A stretch of 64,000 bases of DNA, from positions 21,945-85,944 of the forward strand of contig NZ_JAOWPS010000014.1 in the NCBI RefSeq assembly GCF_025753795.1, read 5' to 3'. How positions within the stretch are numbered: position 1 is the first letter of the stretch; each line of letters opens with the position of its first letter. Source of the DNA: Mesorhizobium sp. YC-39. GTDB taxonomy: Bacteria > Pseudomonadota > Alphaproteobacteria > Rhizobiales > Rhizobiaceae. A program made the position numbers and the translations under genes. Under the pieces are notes generated by a model, which saw nothing but the letters and a program-made list of their open reading frames with translations, was not told the DNA's origin and did not search any database. Positions 45,091 to 54,970 of the stretch are shown piece by piece.

Positions 45091-45379
45091 CTACGATGCC
45101 CACCTTTAGACTGAGGAACAGGGTCAAAGTGTTGGGGAAACCGAATTCGCCAACCTTCTTGTCGACGTCGAGCAAGTTGCCGGCCTCATCCTTGAATTCC
45201 CAATTCTCGGCCGGTTGGGCCACGTTCTGGGTGTTCTCAAGGGCTTTGGTGCGAACGACGTGAAGCGGCTGGTGGGGATTGGCTTCGACCCGCGTGGGTT
45301 GGCCGTTCACCACAACGGTGATCTCGATATTTCCTGGGCCGCTGCCATGATTATCGCCCTTACCCGAACCCGTGGACAT
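45083..45379 (-). CDS. bacterial ubiquitin-like protein (DUF2604-type)
   Basis: A 98-aa protein from an ATG with AGGAG upstream. After a Gly/Ser-rich leader of about 20 residues comes a beta-grasp-like sequence: IEITVVVNGQPTRVEANPHQ, PLHVVRTKALENTQN, WEFKDEAGNLLDVDKKVGEF and TLTLFLSLKVGIVGA. The strand-strand-helix-strand order and the segment WEFxDExGxLLDxxxxV fit the DUF2604 ubiquitin-like group. The end GIVGA lacks a plain Gly-Gly terminus but a glycine is near the end, as in processed bacterial homologues. The next overlapping frame resembles an E2-like protein but is truncated; no E1 or JAB peptidase gene remains in the window. Family assignment is from memory of the pattern. Confidence 0.7.
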   Translation of the reverse strand: MSTGSGKGDNHGSGPGNIEITVVVNGQPTRVEANPHQPLHVVRTKALENTQNVAQPAENWEFKDEAGNLLDVDKKVGEFGFPNTLTLFLSLKVGIVGA

Positions 45380-45963
45380 TGTCCTACTCCTGTGGCTTCC
45401 CAACAGGCCCTAAGACGCTAGTGCCGACCTATTGGTGAGCGGACTGGCGGTCTTTGATCGTCTACTCGGCGCCACGGACCGCGAGTACGGGAAGACAGGG
45501 TTAAGCTACCGAATTGGTGCTAATTTCTTTTTATGCGTGACTTGAGCAGCAAGTAAATAGGCCAGAATATCTCTTCACAACAATAATGACTAGAGCAATG
45601 CAAAAATATTGGCGATATTGATGTGCCAGAAGGCGGTCTTTTTCCGCTCTAGCTGGATACGACAAGGCCTGGGACGCTCCAGCTTCCATCTGAGAAGTGG
45701 CTGCGCGATCTGCGTGGGGCGAACGCAGCATGGCGTCGAAGATGTTCGATGAAAAACCGCCATCGTTCGACGAGGTCCTTGTCGCACTGTATTTAAAGGG
45801 GTTCTGCCTCAATCTTGCATTTTTAGGGCAATAGCCAACTCCGGGCGAGGGTCCCCCTGAACCGGCCTCGCGCTCCCCACCCATCCCCTCTGCGAAGACA
45901 AGTTTCGATTTATCGGCCAGTTTATCCTTGAAGCACCGTTGAAGATAACACGGAGTAATCGAC
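45380..45963. other. stretch without an identifiable gene
   Basis: Nothing I can support. Short open frames on both strands lack motifs. The left end should contain the promoter for the ubiquitin-like gene. Confidence 0.45.
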
Positions 45964-47316
45964 TCAAACTGCGATGAGACCGATATCACCGACGATTGTG
46001 ATTTTCGTTCCGAAAGGCTTTGAAAGACTTTGCAGCCGTTCGAGAATGGACTTCGATTGCTGAGAACTTGCAAGGCTCGGTATTCCGCGTTTTGCCAATC
46101 GTTTGGAATGTCCCAGCTCCACAGGGTACAGCCGGAGTTCCTTGAGCTGGTTGCGTTCAAACCTCGTGACCGTGATAATGCTCTCGTAGAAGACCGGATC
46201 CGTAAAACCTGGAGCTGTGTCGTATCCACTTGTCATCTCGGCGACCGTCACCTCGGCGTCAGTATGAAGCCGTGGATCCTTCCCATAAGTCTCAAACATG
46301 TCGATACCTATTGGAGTTCGAAGGTCATCGATCATGAAGTTGGCGAGGCTGTAGAAAATGGGCCGGCCGTTATAGACTTCAATGCCGCGAAGTTGATGAG
46401 GTCCATGAGCTACATAGGCGTCGGCGCCGGCATCAATCGCAGAGCGTGCGAATGCCTGTTCATAGTCTGCAGGCTGCTGGCTCCAATTGCCTGGCTCATG
46501 CCCGTGGTTCGCGAGAATGCAGAAATCGGAGTATTGCTTACCACGGCGAACATTCCGCAGAATGGTCTCGACATCCTTCGGGTTCGGCGCGTAGCTAAAG
46601 CCCGGAGTGCTGCCGGCAATATATGTCGTCTCGGCCAAAATGACTTTGTCGAGGTGCTGCTGGGATAGCTTGTAGCCTGGCAGAGCGTCCCGTACCCGCC
46701 TCAAATCCTCCAACATCGTTTGAGGTACGACCACATTTCTGGTGAGACGCAGGGGGTTTATGCCTGGCCTTCCCGGAGCCTCCGCTGCCGGATCGGCTGC
46801 CCTCGACTGAGGCGTAAATGTTGCAGCGCATGACACAAGGCCGACTCGACCACGGGGTGTTTCAAGGAAGCGTGCGGCGGCCGCTTGTGACAGATTCTCG
46901 CCAGCGCCCGCGTGGACTATGCCGTTCTTTTCGAGGGTCTCTATGGTTTCTCGCATGCCCTCGACCCCCCAATCGAAGGTATGATTGTTCGCATAGCTGA
47001 CGACGTTGAACCCCATCTCCTTTAGGTCGGGACCGAGCGTTGGCAGGCTTGCGTGATAAGCGCCACCAAATTCCGCCTGTGGACTGCCCCTGAAGGATCG
47101 AATATCGAAGATATTCGTCTCCATGTTTCCCAACGTTGCGTCTGCATTGCGCAGAATTTCAATGACCTTATCAAATCCTGGGTGTCCGCCTTTCGTCAGC
47201 GGTCTTGTAACGATGAGGTCGCCGACGGCGACCATCGTGAAACCGTCATCCACGCTCGTTTCCAAAGACCCGACCAGGTCATAACTGTCTAAATGTTCTT
47301 CAGCCTGTGTCGTCAT
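45964..47316 (-). CDS. CapA-family protein (metallophosphatase fold)
   Basis: A 450-aa protein of the CapA/PgsA poly-gamma-glutamate biosynthesis family. The motifs of the metallophosphatase-like fold are in order: MVAVGDLIVTRPL near residue 28, LGNMETNIF, VVSYANNHTFDWGVEGMRET, ILANHGHEPGNWS and YVAHGPHQLRGIEVYNGRPI. No signal peptide or membrane anchor is visible, unlike many CapA proteins, so it should be cytoplasmic. AAAGGA precedes the ATG. It stands alone; no capB or capC is present, so polymer synthesis is unlikely and a phosphatase or peptide-handling role is more plausible. The gene appears intact. Confidence 0.9.
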   Translation of the reverse strand: MTTQAEEHLDSYDLVGSLETSVDDGFTMVAVGDLIVTRPLTKGGHPGFDKVIEILRNADATLGNMETNIFDIRSFRGSPQAEFGGAYHASLPTLGPDLKEMGFNVVSYANNHTFDWGVEGMRETIETLEKNGIVHAGAGENLSQAAAARFLETPRGRVGLVSCAATFTPQSRAADPAAEAPGRPGINPLRLTRNVVVPQTMLEDLRRVRDALPGYKLSQQHLDKVILAETTYIAGSTPGFSYAPNPKDVETILRNVRRGKQYSDFCILANHGHEPGNWSQQPADYEQAFARSAIDAGADAYVAHGPHQLRGIEVYNGRPIFYSLANFMIDDLRTPIGIDMFETYGKDPRLHTDAEVTVAEMTSGYDTAPGFTDPVFYESIITVTRFERNQLKELRLYPVELGHSKRLAKRGIPSLASSQQSKSILERLQSLSKPFGTKITIVGDIGLIAV

Positions 47317-47740
47317 GATAGATCCTTTGAGAGAAAGAGTGTCAGAACGGACGCAACCTGCGCTCGCGTTTGCTTATAGAGAAAACGGCGTTTTGCCGTA
47401 CAAGCGACCCGCTTCCGGCTGATGGTTGTTCAGCCTCTTCCAAAGATGCTTGAAACGTCGGCACGCTCAATTAAACCCCAACCGATCGCCGCAATTCCGC
47501 ATTCTAAGCGACCATCGCGCGGAAATTACCTATCGTTCGTCGTGATGTGAGAGATTTTCGCACACGCACCCCCGCGCGGGGTGTTGGGGGACAGAGCGTG
47601 AAGCTGTTCCGGATCGCTCCTGAGAACCGGCGCGATGCGGAGCGGTTTTGCAGGATCGGGTAGCCATCATCGATGTCAGTGCGACGAGTTTCGCGAATCG
47701 GCGCGCAGCGGAAACTGAGATCGCGCAAAGGCTTGGCCAT
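47317..47740. other. stretch without an identifiable gene
   Basis: Promoter region of the CapA gene at its left edge; otherwise no motif, repeat or gene recognised. Confidence 0.4.
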
Positions 47741-47935
47741 ATAGATATTGTCCCATATTTGTAAACTGACCCCAAAAAGTTCGATGTTTGCGTGGCGGCC
47801 GGCTTCGACGAGATGGATGAAGTCACCGGCGATGGTTCCGCCGAATTGCACGACGACGGCTCGATCAAGATCACATTCGCATACCACAACGGCGACGAAG
47901 CCGTCCTCAAGGCAATACGACAGTATGCCTACCCA
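47741..47935 (+). pseudogene. conserved hypothetical protein fragment
   Basis: The forward frame FDVCVAAGFDEMDEVTGDGS and AELHDDGSIKITFAYHNGDE then AVLKAI is compositionally protein-like (alternating strands, acidic) and reminiscent of the C-terminus of small hypothetical proteins in rhizobial accessory DNA. There is no start codon with a good ribosome-binding site, and the frame then runs into unrelated sequence. I cannot name it. Confidence 0.4.
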
Positions 47936-48330
47936 TTGCTAGACGCGGTGCCGCGACTTCAGAGGCAAACGCGGCCTCAGGCAAAAAAGATGGCCGAGAC
48001 AGCATCCGAACCTTTCGGTCGGTTGCCAATTCTACCAAGGGTCCACGAAACCGTTTGGCAAAGCCACTCTGTGGCAAAATGCGACATAATTCGCCCAATA
48101 CCCTGGAAATGGCGCGGGGGCGCCGCGCTACTACGATGAAATACGCGGAATAAACGCACGTGCTCTCAATATGGTGATACCCATTCGAGCATTCAGGGAA
48201 CAAATGTCGACTATAGCAAATTCGCTGATGGTACGCTCAGCATCGCCTTTACTCCCAAAACTAGAGGCGATGGCCGCACTGTCGTGCATATTCACCGCGG
48301 TGCGGCACCTTCTCCAAACATGAGACTTGG

Positions 48331-49542
48331 ATGGTTTCTCAGCTGACAACAGAACGGCTCGGCTCGGCGCTCGACAGCGCCGAGCGGGACGCCATCATCG
48401 AGCTTCGCCAGGCGATGCATCGGGAGCCGGAACTCTCCAACTGTGAGTGGAAAACGCAAGCTCGAATCCGAGAGATCCTTGACCGCCACGGACTGAGCGG
48501 TTCCGTCCCTTTCCACAATACCGGCCTTTACGTGGATATCCTAGGCCAGGCGAACGGCTTGTCGCGGTCAATCGCCGTTCGAGGCGACATTGACGCCTTA
48601 CCTATCCACGAGACGCGCGACGACGTCCCTTTCCGTTCACAAGTTCCAGGCGTCATGCACGCATGCGGCCATGACATCCACGCCTCGGTGGCGCTAGGAA
48701 CAGCGTTGGCTTTGCACCGCCAGCGGAACCGTTTTTCCGGCAAGGTCCGAGTCTTCTTCCACCCCGCCGAGGAAGCGGAGCCGGTCGGAGGGCGCTCGGT
48801 CACGAGCGAAAACCTGCTTGGTGGTTTCGACCACGCTATTGGGATCCATATAAACCCTAACCTCCCGGTCGGCGTCTTCAACGCCCTGCCCGGTGCTGTG
48901 AGCAAATCAGCGGACCAGTTCTCAATCACATTCATCGGCCAGATGGCGCACGGGGCCATGCCGCACAAGGGGGTCGATGCCATCGCCATTGCCGCCGCGT
49001 TTATCTGTGAGGTTCAGAAGGTCGTGTCACGCGAGTTCCCAGCCCGGGACGCAACGGTCATCACGATCGGCAAGATAAAGGGCGGAGAAGCGGCGAACAT
49101 CATTTGTCCCGAGGTGACTGTAGAAGGCACGATCCGGACGCGGACGCGCGATCGAAGGCAAATGATCAACAAGAGAGTGGCAGAGCTGGCACACGGGCTG
49201 GCTGCACTTCACCATGGCCGAGCCCGCGTCGACCAGATCCGTGGAGAGCCTGCCGTAGTCAACGATCCTGGGCTCGTCGCGCGTTTTCAAAAAATCGTTG
49301 TCAAAGCAGAGGGCCAGACCGCACTGTCGACTGACCCGCAGGAAGAGGGCAGCGATGATTTCGGCTATTATTCGGAGACGGTGCCTTCGATTTACTTCTG
49401 GTTCGGCAGCCGCGAGCCCGGCAACGAGTCGTTTCTGCACACACCGACCTTCGGCGCATCGGACGATCTTCTTGCTCCGACCACAGACGCGGTGGTGCGT
49501 CTTTGTCTGGATTTACTGGCAGATGTTCCGGCCATCGGTTAG
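48331..49542 (+). CDS. M20-family amidohydrolase/aminoacylase
   Basis: A 403-aa zinc hydrolase of the hippurate hydrolase/N-acyl-amino-acid amidohydrolase type. It shows AIIELRQAMHREPELSNCEW at the start, the metal motif VRGDIDALPI and MHACGHDIHASVALGTALAL, HPAEEAEPVGGRSV with the catalytic Glu, HINPNLPVGVFNALPGAV, and the lid domain followed by DDFGYYSETVPSIYFWFGS and SFLHTPTFGASDD. All expected ligands are present. It probably removes an acyl group from an N-acylated amino acid. It opens a rightward set of catabolic genes; an AsnC-type regulator follows after 35 bp. The substrate is not known. Confidence 0.9.
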   Translation: MVSQLTTERLGSALDSAERDAIIELRQAMHREPELSNCEWKTQARIREILDRHGLSGSVPFHNTGLYVDILGQANGLSRSIAVRGDIDALPIHETRDDVPFRSQVPGVMHACGHDIHASVALGTALALHRQRNRFSGKVRVFFHPAEEAEPVGGRSVTSENLLGGFDHAIGIHINPNLPVGVFNALPGAVSKSADQFSITFIGQMAHGAMPHKGVDAIAIAAAFICEVQKVVSREFPARDATVITIGKIKGGEAANIICPEVTVEGTIRTRTRDRRQMINKRVAELAHGLAALHHGRARVDQIRGEPAVVNDPGLVARFQKIVVKAEGQTALSTDPQEEGSDDFGYYSETVPSIYFWFGSREPGNESFLHTPTFGASDDLLAPTTDAVVRLCLDLLADVPAIG

Positions 49543-49577
49543 AAGCGCGAGGTACTTGCCCGCTCTCGGAGGCATTT

Positions 49578-50048
49578 TTGAGTACTGAAGACATCGACGA
49601 TTACGACAGAAAAATCCTCGCGATCATCCAGCTGGACGCCGAGCTTCCAGCGTCGACGATCGCCGAAGAGGTGAACCTGTCCGCCTCGGCGGTCCAGCGT
49701 CGCATCAAGCGCTTGAAGGACTTGGGGGTAATAGTCGCAACGGTTGCGGTAGTCGACGGCAAGAAAGTCGGCCGTCCGCTAGTGTTTCTGGCTGCCATCG
49801 AGGTTGAACGAGAACGCAAGGACTTGCTCGGCCAGCTTAAGAAATGGCTGCTGGGGGAGAGCTATGTCCAGCAGGCATTCTACACCACAGGAGCATCCGA
49901 CTTGACCGTGGTTATCACAGCGAAAGATGTCGAGGAGTACGACCACATCACCCAGATGATGGTTGAGATGAACCCGAATATCAAACGCATCAACACAAGT
50001 GTCTGTCTGCAGCTCTACAAACGCGGAAGTGTAATCCCCACAGACTGA
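49578..50048 (+). CDS. AsnC/Lrp-family transcriptional regulator
   Basis: A 156-aa regulator starting at TTG with GGAGG seven bases upstream. It has the N-terminal HTH (DDYDRKILAIIQLDAELPAS, TIAEEVNLSASAVQRRIKRL) and the RAM effector-binding domain (YVQQAFYTTGASDLTVVITA, KDVEEYDHITQMMVEMNPNI). Such proteins form octamers that sense amino acids. It lies between the M20 hydrolase and the flavoprotein gene and probably controls this catabolic set. It resembles the DoeX type linked to ectoine breakdown in architecture only; sequence comparison would be needed. Confidence 0.9.
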   Translation: MSTEDIDDYDRKILAIIQLDAELPASTIAEEVNLSASAVQRRIKRLKDLGVIVATVAVVDGKKVGRPLVFLAAIEVERERKDLLGQLKKWLLGESYVQQAFYTTGASDLTVVITAKDVEEYDHITQMMVEMNPNIKRINTSVCLQLYKRGSVIPTD

Positions 50049-50319
50049 CCGGAAGGCCGCCCACGCTTTTTTGCAGCGACAAGGTTGACGCGAAACCATC
50101 CCCAGAAACGGCGTCTGCCCGCCAGGCGCAAGCCGTAGGCCAAGTCCACGAGCTTTCGGCGAGGACGGCGCCTGATAGCCGCAAAACCTGCCCTTTCGTC
50201 GCGGCCAACACTTTAACTCCGCGAGAAATACGCGGAATATCCGCGTGGAAGGCCGGCTAAATTTCGTCACGGTTTATACAGGAGGGCGCGTACGGCCCTT
50301 TATTCAATCACAGGGTTCC
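50049..50319. other. intergenic region before the flavoprotein gene
   Basis: 271 bp without a gene. It may carry a separate promoter for the flavoprotein and genes beyond. No operator was identified. Confidence 0.4.
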
Positions 50320-52794
50320 ATGACACATTTCCCATTCTTGCGCCCCCGCGCTACAGCAGCCCGTCACCATGAGATCGTTATTCTGGGAGGCGGCATAGTT
50401 GGCGCGAGCGTTGCGTATCATCTCGCGAAGCTGGGCAAGAAAGATGTTGCGATCTTGGAGCGGAACACGCTGACTTCAGGCTCCACTTGGCATGCGGCTG
50501 GTCTGATCATGCAGACACGTGGCACACATTCGCTGACCGAAATTGCGAAATACAATGCTGAGCTTTATGACGCCCTTGAAGCTGAAACAGGCCAGGCTAC
50601 CGGGCTGAAGCGCAACGGCACACTCGGCGTCGCCCGGACCAAGGATCGTCTTCACGAGACCGCCCGCAACGCGTCGGTCGCCAAGAGCTTTGGACTTGAA
50701 GCCCATATGATCTCCCCGGCGGAGGCCAAGGCGCTTTACCCGGCAATCGACGCTTCAATCATCGAGGGCGCGGTGTTCATCCCCCGGGACGGGCAGACAA
50801 ACCCGATCGACACGTGCATGGCGCTGGCAGCGGGAGCGAAGCAGAATGGGGCCCGCATCTTTGAGAACCAAGAGGTAAAGGACCTTTGGCGGACGCCGGA
50901 AGGTCTCTACCAGCTTCAGACCGACTATGGGGTCATCGAGGCGGAAACCTTGGTTTTGGCCTGCGGGCTCTGGACACGGGACCTGGCAGCGCGGTTGGGC
51001 GCACGCGTGCCCCTGTATGCGGCCGAGCATTTCTACGTGGTCACCGAACCTATGGACTTCATCCCGCCGACGCTTCCAGTGCTGCGCGATACCGATGGTC
51101 ACGTGTACCTAAAGGAAGACGCAGGCAAGCTCCTGATCGGCGCTTTCGAGCCTTGGGGCAAGCCTGTCGCGATGGAACGCCTGCCCAAGGATACTGCCTT
51201 TATCGAACTCTGGGAGGATTGGGATCATTTCGAGCTGCCTATGACCAAGGCCATCGAAATCGTGCCTGGGCTCGCCAACGCCGGAATCGCGAAGTTTTTC
51301 AATGGCCCTGAGAGCTTTACGCCAGACCTGCTCTTCATGATCGGCGAGGTTCCGGGACTGAAAAACCTTTACGTGTCGGCCGGCTACAATTCCGAGGGTA
51401 TCGAGTTTGGAGCGGGAGCCGGGAGGGCTCTGGCCGAATGGATCGTTGCCAAGTCACCGCAGATGGACATCAGCTTCGTCGATGTGGCCAGGTTCCATCC
51501 GTTCCAGATCAACAAACGCTACCTGCACGATCGCACAGCCGAGGTGCTCGGCCTTCACTATAAGATGCATTGGCCAAATTATCAGCGGGAAAGCTCGCGC
51601 GGGGTCCGCAAAAGCGCCCTCCATGATCGTTGGGCGAAACTTGGGGCAAGTTTCGGGGAGGGCATGGGCTGGGAGCGTCCAATGTGGTTTGCCGGAGAAG
51701 GCCAGCCCACGGAGAATGTCTATTCGTATGAGGAACCCAATTGGTTCAAGTACACCGCTGAAGAATGCCGTGCCGCGCGTACCGATGCAGTGCTATTGGA
51801 CCAGAGTTCTTTCGGCAAGCACCTTGTCCAGGGCCAAGACGCCTGCCGCTTTCTCCAATGGCTCTGCGCCGGCAATGTCGACGTACCAGTCGGCAAGCTC
51901 GTCTATACGCACATGCTCAACAAGAAGGGTGGCATCGAAACCGACGTAACCGTCAATCGACTTTCGGAAACCGAATACCTCATCATATCGTCGGCCACTG
52001 TCCACCCACGAGACACCGCCTGGATTCGCAAGCATATCACCAGCGACTGGAACGTGACGCTGACGGACGTTACCTCGGGCTACGCGGTGCTGTCGCTGCA
52101 GGGACCAAAATCCCGCGAGATCCTCTCCAAAGTCACCGACACTGACCTTTCAAATGAAGCATTTCCATTCGCCACCAGTCAGGAGATCGACGTCGGTTAC
52201 GCGCGAGTTATCGCGAACCGGCTCACTTATGTCGGAGAACTGGGCTGGGAGCTCCATATCCCCACAGAGATGGCACAGCACGTTTTTGACATCTTGTGGG
52301 AGGCCGGAAGCGAGCATGGGCTAAGACCGGCCGGCTACCACGCGCTGGAGCATCTCCGCTCCGAACGAGCATACCGAGAGTATGAGCTTGACCTCACCCC
52401 GGTTGACACACTGCTTGAGGCCGGACTCGGCTTTACGATTGACTGGTCCAAGCCCTGTGGTTTTCAAGGCAAGGATGCCACGGAGGCCCAGAAGGCGGCC
52501 GGCACGCCGCGAAAACGGCTCCTCTCATTCAAGCTGAGGGATCCAAAGCCCCTGCTCTTTCGCGAAGAGCTGATCCGCTACAATGGTGGCATTGTCGGCT
52601 ACATCTCCTCTGGGGTCCGGAGCTTTACCTTGGGGTCATCGATAGGGCTGGGCTACGTCAACCACGCTGATGGCGTCAGTCGGGGGTGGATCGACTCCGG
52701 AAGCTGGCAGATCGAAATTGCTGGCAAGCTGTACGACGCGGACGCTTCGCTTCAGGCCTTTTTCGACCCTAAGGGCCTCAGAACCAAGGTCTGA
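50320..52794 (+). CDS. dimethylglycine/sarcosine dehydrogenase-like FAD and folate-binding protein
   Basis: An 824-aa two-part enzyme. Residues 1 to about 390 are a DAO-type FAD domain with IVILGGGIVGASVAYHLAKL at the start and LYVSAGYNSEGIEFGAGAGR at the end. The rest is a GcvT-like tetrahydrofolate domain (YTHMLNKKGGIETDVTVNRL, YAVLSLQGPKSREILSKVTD, YVGELGWELHIPTE) plus the GCV_T C-terminal barrel (RYNGGIVGYISSG, LGYVNHADGVSRGWIDSG). The layout fits enzymes that demethylate N-methylated glycines and pass the one-carbon unit to folate. ATG at 50320 is preferred over 50245 because the upstream 25 residues lack similarity. Genes for choline- or betaine-type catabolism are often controlled by GlxA regulators, of which two damaged copies lie downstream. 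Confidence 0.92.
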   Translation: MTHFPFLRPRATAARHHEIVILGGGIVGASVAYHLAKLGKKDVAILERNTLTSGSTWHAAGLIMQTRGTHSLTEIAKYNAELYDALEAETGQATGLKRNGTLGVARTKDRLHETARNASVAKSFGLEAHMISPAEAKALYPAIDASIIEGAVFIPRDGQTNPIDTCMALAAGAKQNGARIFENQEVKDLWRTPEGLYQLQTDYGVIEAETLVLACGLWTRDLAARLGARVPLYAAEHFYVVTEPMDFIPPTLPVLRDTDGHVYLKEDAGKLLIGAFEPWGKPVAMERLPKDTAFIELWEDWDHFELPMTKAIEIVPGLANAGIAKFFNGPESFTPDLLFMIGEVPGLKNLYVSAGYNSEGIEFGAGAGRALAEWIVAKSPQMDISFVDVARFHPFQINKRYLHDRTAEVLGLHYKMHWPNYQRESSRGVRKSALHDRWAKLGASFGEGMGWERPMWFAGEGQPTENVYSYEEPNWFKYTAEECRAARTDAVLLDQSSFGKHLVQGQDACRFLQWLCAGNVDVPVGKLVYTHMLNKKGGIETDVTVNRLSETEYLIISSATVHPRDTAWIRKHITSDWNVTLTDVTSGYAVLSLQGPKSREILSKVTDTDLSNEAFPFATSQEIDVGYARVIANRLTYVGELGWELHIPTEMAQHVFDILWEAGSEHGLRPAGYHALEHLRSERAYREYELDLTPVDTLLEAGLGFTIDWSKPCGFQGKDATEAQKAAGTPRKRLLSFKLRDPKPLLFREELIRYNGGIVGYISSGVRSFTLGSSIGLGYVNHADGVSRGWIDSGSWQIEIAGKLYDADASLQAFFDPKGLRTKV

Positions 52795-52824
52795 CGGGTT
52801 CGAGGCTCCCAGACAGTCGTAGAG

Positions 52825-53400
52825 ATGCTGAAGATGAAGGTAACCAGGCGTCTGTTCAGTCTTTATCTCGGCCCTGGGTTCTCCCTACAGGCTTTCTCTT
52901 CCGCAGTTGAGGCCTTAAGGCTCGCCAACGAAGTGCTTGAATCAGAAAGTTACGCTTGGCGAATTGTCTCCGACGACGGACACCCTGTGAGATCGCGTTG
53001 CGGGCTTACGATCTCCGTCGATACGTCGCTCAAGGAGGAACGTGGACTTCTTGGCAAAGGGGCTTTTCCCCCTCGGTCGCTGTAATTTGCGGGGGTAGCT
53101 ACCCCCTTCCTGTAAATCGAGCCGTGCATGGCTGGTTGCGGGAATGCCGGGCTAGAAAACTGTATCTGGTCGGAATCGCGAGTGGCGTCTTCAGCATCGC
53201 GCAGACAGGTCTGTCGACTGGACGAAGATGCGCAGTGCACTGGGAACATTCCAAGTGTCCGCAGCGGTTCAATCTGCTTATGAGATCGACGGAGACACGT
53301 CAGGGTTGCTGGAAGCCTTCCTTGGCGGTCATTGCACGACAGACAAAGATAAGATGGAGAAATCCGCAGAAAATGCCCGGTGTTCGCAGGAAAACGCCTA
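52825..53400 (+). pseudogene. GlxA-family (AraC-type) regulator, frameshifted, no HTH
   Basis: The gene starts MLKMKVTRRLFSLYLGPGFS and continues LQAFSSAVEALRLANEVLES, the DJ-1/PfpI-like domain of GlxA-type activators. It loses frame near 53050; AVHGWLRECRARKLYLVGIA and SGVFSIAQTGLSTGRRCAVH follow in another frame. The AraC HTH domain is missing altogether before the next gene. It is a damaged paralogue of the regulator at 56576. Confidence 0.85.
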
Positions 53401-53479
53401 GATGGCCTGGAATTGCGCCGCCAACCGAACCGCTCGCGCGGTTAGTTTGATGGAAAATCGAAAACTGACGGAGTTACAC

Positions 53480-54958
53480 ATGAAAGGTTCAGCAATCGCC
53501 GCACTAAGGGGGCTCAAACGGCAGGACCTGCTGCAAAAATGCGCCTATGTGGGGGGCGCTTGGCTCTCCAGGGCTGAGACACTCTCGGTGCTGGACCCGG
53601 CTACTGACGAGGAACTCGCTCAGGTGGCTGCCTGTGACACGTCTGACGTGGACAACGCAGTCAACTTTGCGAAAACCGCATTTCTGCGATGGCGCGATGT
53701 ACTTCCTGCGGAACGGGGCACACACCTGCGGAAATGGGCCGCCGGGATGCGTGAGAATGCTGAAGACCTTGCCGCAATCATGACCGCCGAGCAAGGCAAA
53801 CCCTTGGCCGAGGCCCGGGGTGAAATTTCATATGCCGCTAGCTTTCTTGACTGGTTTGCAGCGGAGGGCGAGCGAGCATACGGCGAGACCATTCCGAGCC
53901 ATCTTGCCGGAAGTCAGTTGGCCGTGCGGATGCAGCCGATTGGAGTGACCGTCGCAATCACGCCATGGAATTTCCCGTCGGCAATGATCACCAGAAAAGC
54001 TGGGGCCGCGCTGGCTGCAGGCTGCACCATGATCGTCAAGCCCGCCCCGGAAACGCCCTTGTCAGCTCTGGCGCTGGCCCGTCTTGCCGAGGAGGCAGGA
54101 GTGCCAACCGGCGTGTTTCAAGTGATCACGGGAGAGGCTCCCCCGCTTTCAAAGCAGCTGTTGGATCATAGCGATGTGCGGGCATTCTCCTTCACGGGCT
54201 CGACCGAAGTCGGTCGTATGCTGCTCGAGCAATCGGCAAAAACCCTCAAGAAGGCTTCACTTGAACTTGGCGGCAATGCTCCTTTTATCATTTTCGATGA
54301 CGCACCGTTGGAGACTGCCGTGGCTGGATGCATGGCAGCCAAATTCGCCACATCCGGCCAGGACTGCCTGGCAGCCAATCGGATCTATGTCCAGCGGGGA
54401 AGCTATTTGCGCTTTGTGGAAGAATTCGCGAAGGCCACCAGTAAACTGAAAGTCGGGCACGGATTCGAGCCTGGTGTCGACATTGGCCCAATGACCAAAC
54501 CATCTGTCGCCGAAAAGTGCAGGCGACAGGTTTCCGAAGCTCTTTGTGCTGGAGCCCGCGTCGTTGTTGGCGGACAGGACAGCCCACTCGCGGGCAATTT
54601 CGTCACCCCGACTGTGCTCGCGGACGTCACAGACGACATGCTGGTTGCCAAGGAAGAAACTTTCGGTCCGGTGGCGGCAATCCTTGTTTTTGATGACGAG
54701 GCAGAGGTGCTCGCCCGGGCCAACAACTCGGAAATGGGCCTTGCGGCATATGTCTATACGCGGGACCTCAACCGCGCCCTGCGGCTGACCGATCAACTTG
54801 AGTATGGTATGGTCGCAGTCAACATCCCAAAATTCACCGGGGCTCCCATACCCTTCGGCGGATGGAAGCAATCCGGCCTCGGCCGCGAGGGATCGAGACA
54901 TGGACTCGTCGAATATCTCGAACCCAAATATGTGTGCATTGGCAACATCGCAGCCTGA
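53480..54958 (+). CDS. NAD(P)-dependent (succinate-)semialdehyde dehydrogenase
   Basis: A 492-aa aldehyde dehydrogenase of the GabD type. It has TPWNFPSAMITRKAGAALAA, FTGSTEVGRML, the general base Glu262 in LELGGNAPFIIFDDA, the catalytic Cys296 in SGQDCLAANR and KEETFGPVAA near the C-terminus, all in standard places. The ATG at 53480 follows GGAG; in-frame starts at 53402 and 53450 would add residues encoded in the tail of the regulator relic. It is followed after 12 bp by an aminotransferase. Together they would turn an omega-amino acid or diamine into a dicarboxylate. Succinate semialdehyde is the default substrate; aspartate semialdehyde is an alternative if the module serves diaminobutyrate. 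Confidence 0.92.
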   Translation: MKGSAIAALRGLKRQDLLQKCAYVGGAWLSRAETLSVLDPATDEELAQVAACDTSDVDNAVNFAKTAFLRWRDVLPAERGTHLRKWAAGMRENAEDLAAIMTAEQGKPLAEARGEISYAASFLDWFAAEGERAYGETIPSHLAGSQLAVRMQPIGVTVAITPWNFPSAMITRKAGAALAAGCTMIVKPAPETPLSALALARLAEEAGVPTGVFQVITGEAPPLSKQLLDHSDVRAFSFTGSTEVGRMLLEQSAKTLKKASLELGGNAPFIIFDDAPLETAVAGCMAAKFATSGQDCLAANRIYVQRGSYLRFVEEFAKATSKLKVGHGFEPGVDIGPMTKPSVAEKCRRQVSEALCAGARVVVGGQDSPLAGNFVTPTVLADVTDDMLVAKEETFGPVAAILVFDDEAEVLARANNSEMGLAAYVYTRDLNRALRLTDQLEYGMVAVNIPKFTGAPIPFGGWKQSGLGREGSRHGLVEYLEPKYVCIGNIAA

Positions 54959-54970
54959 AAGGAAAGCGCC

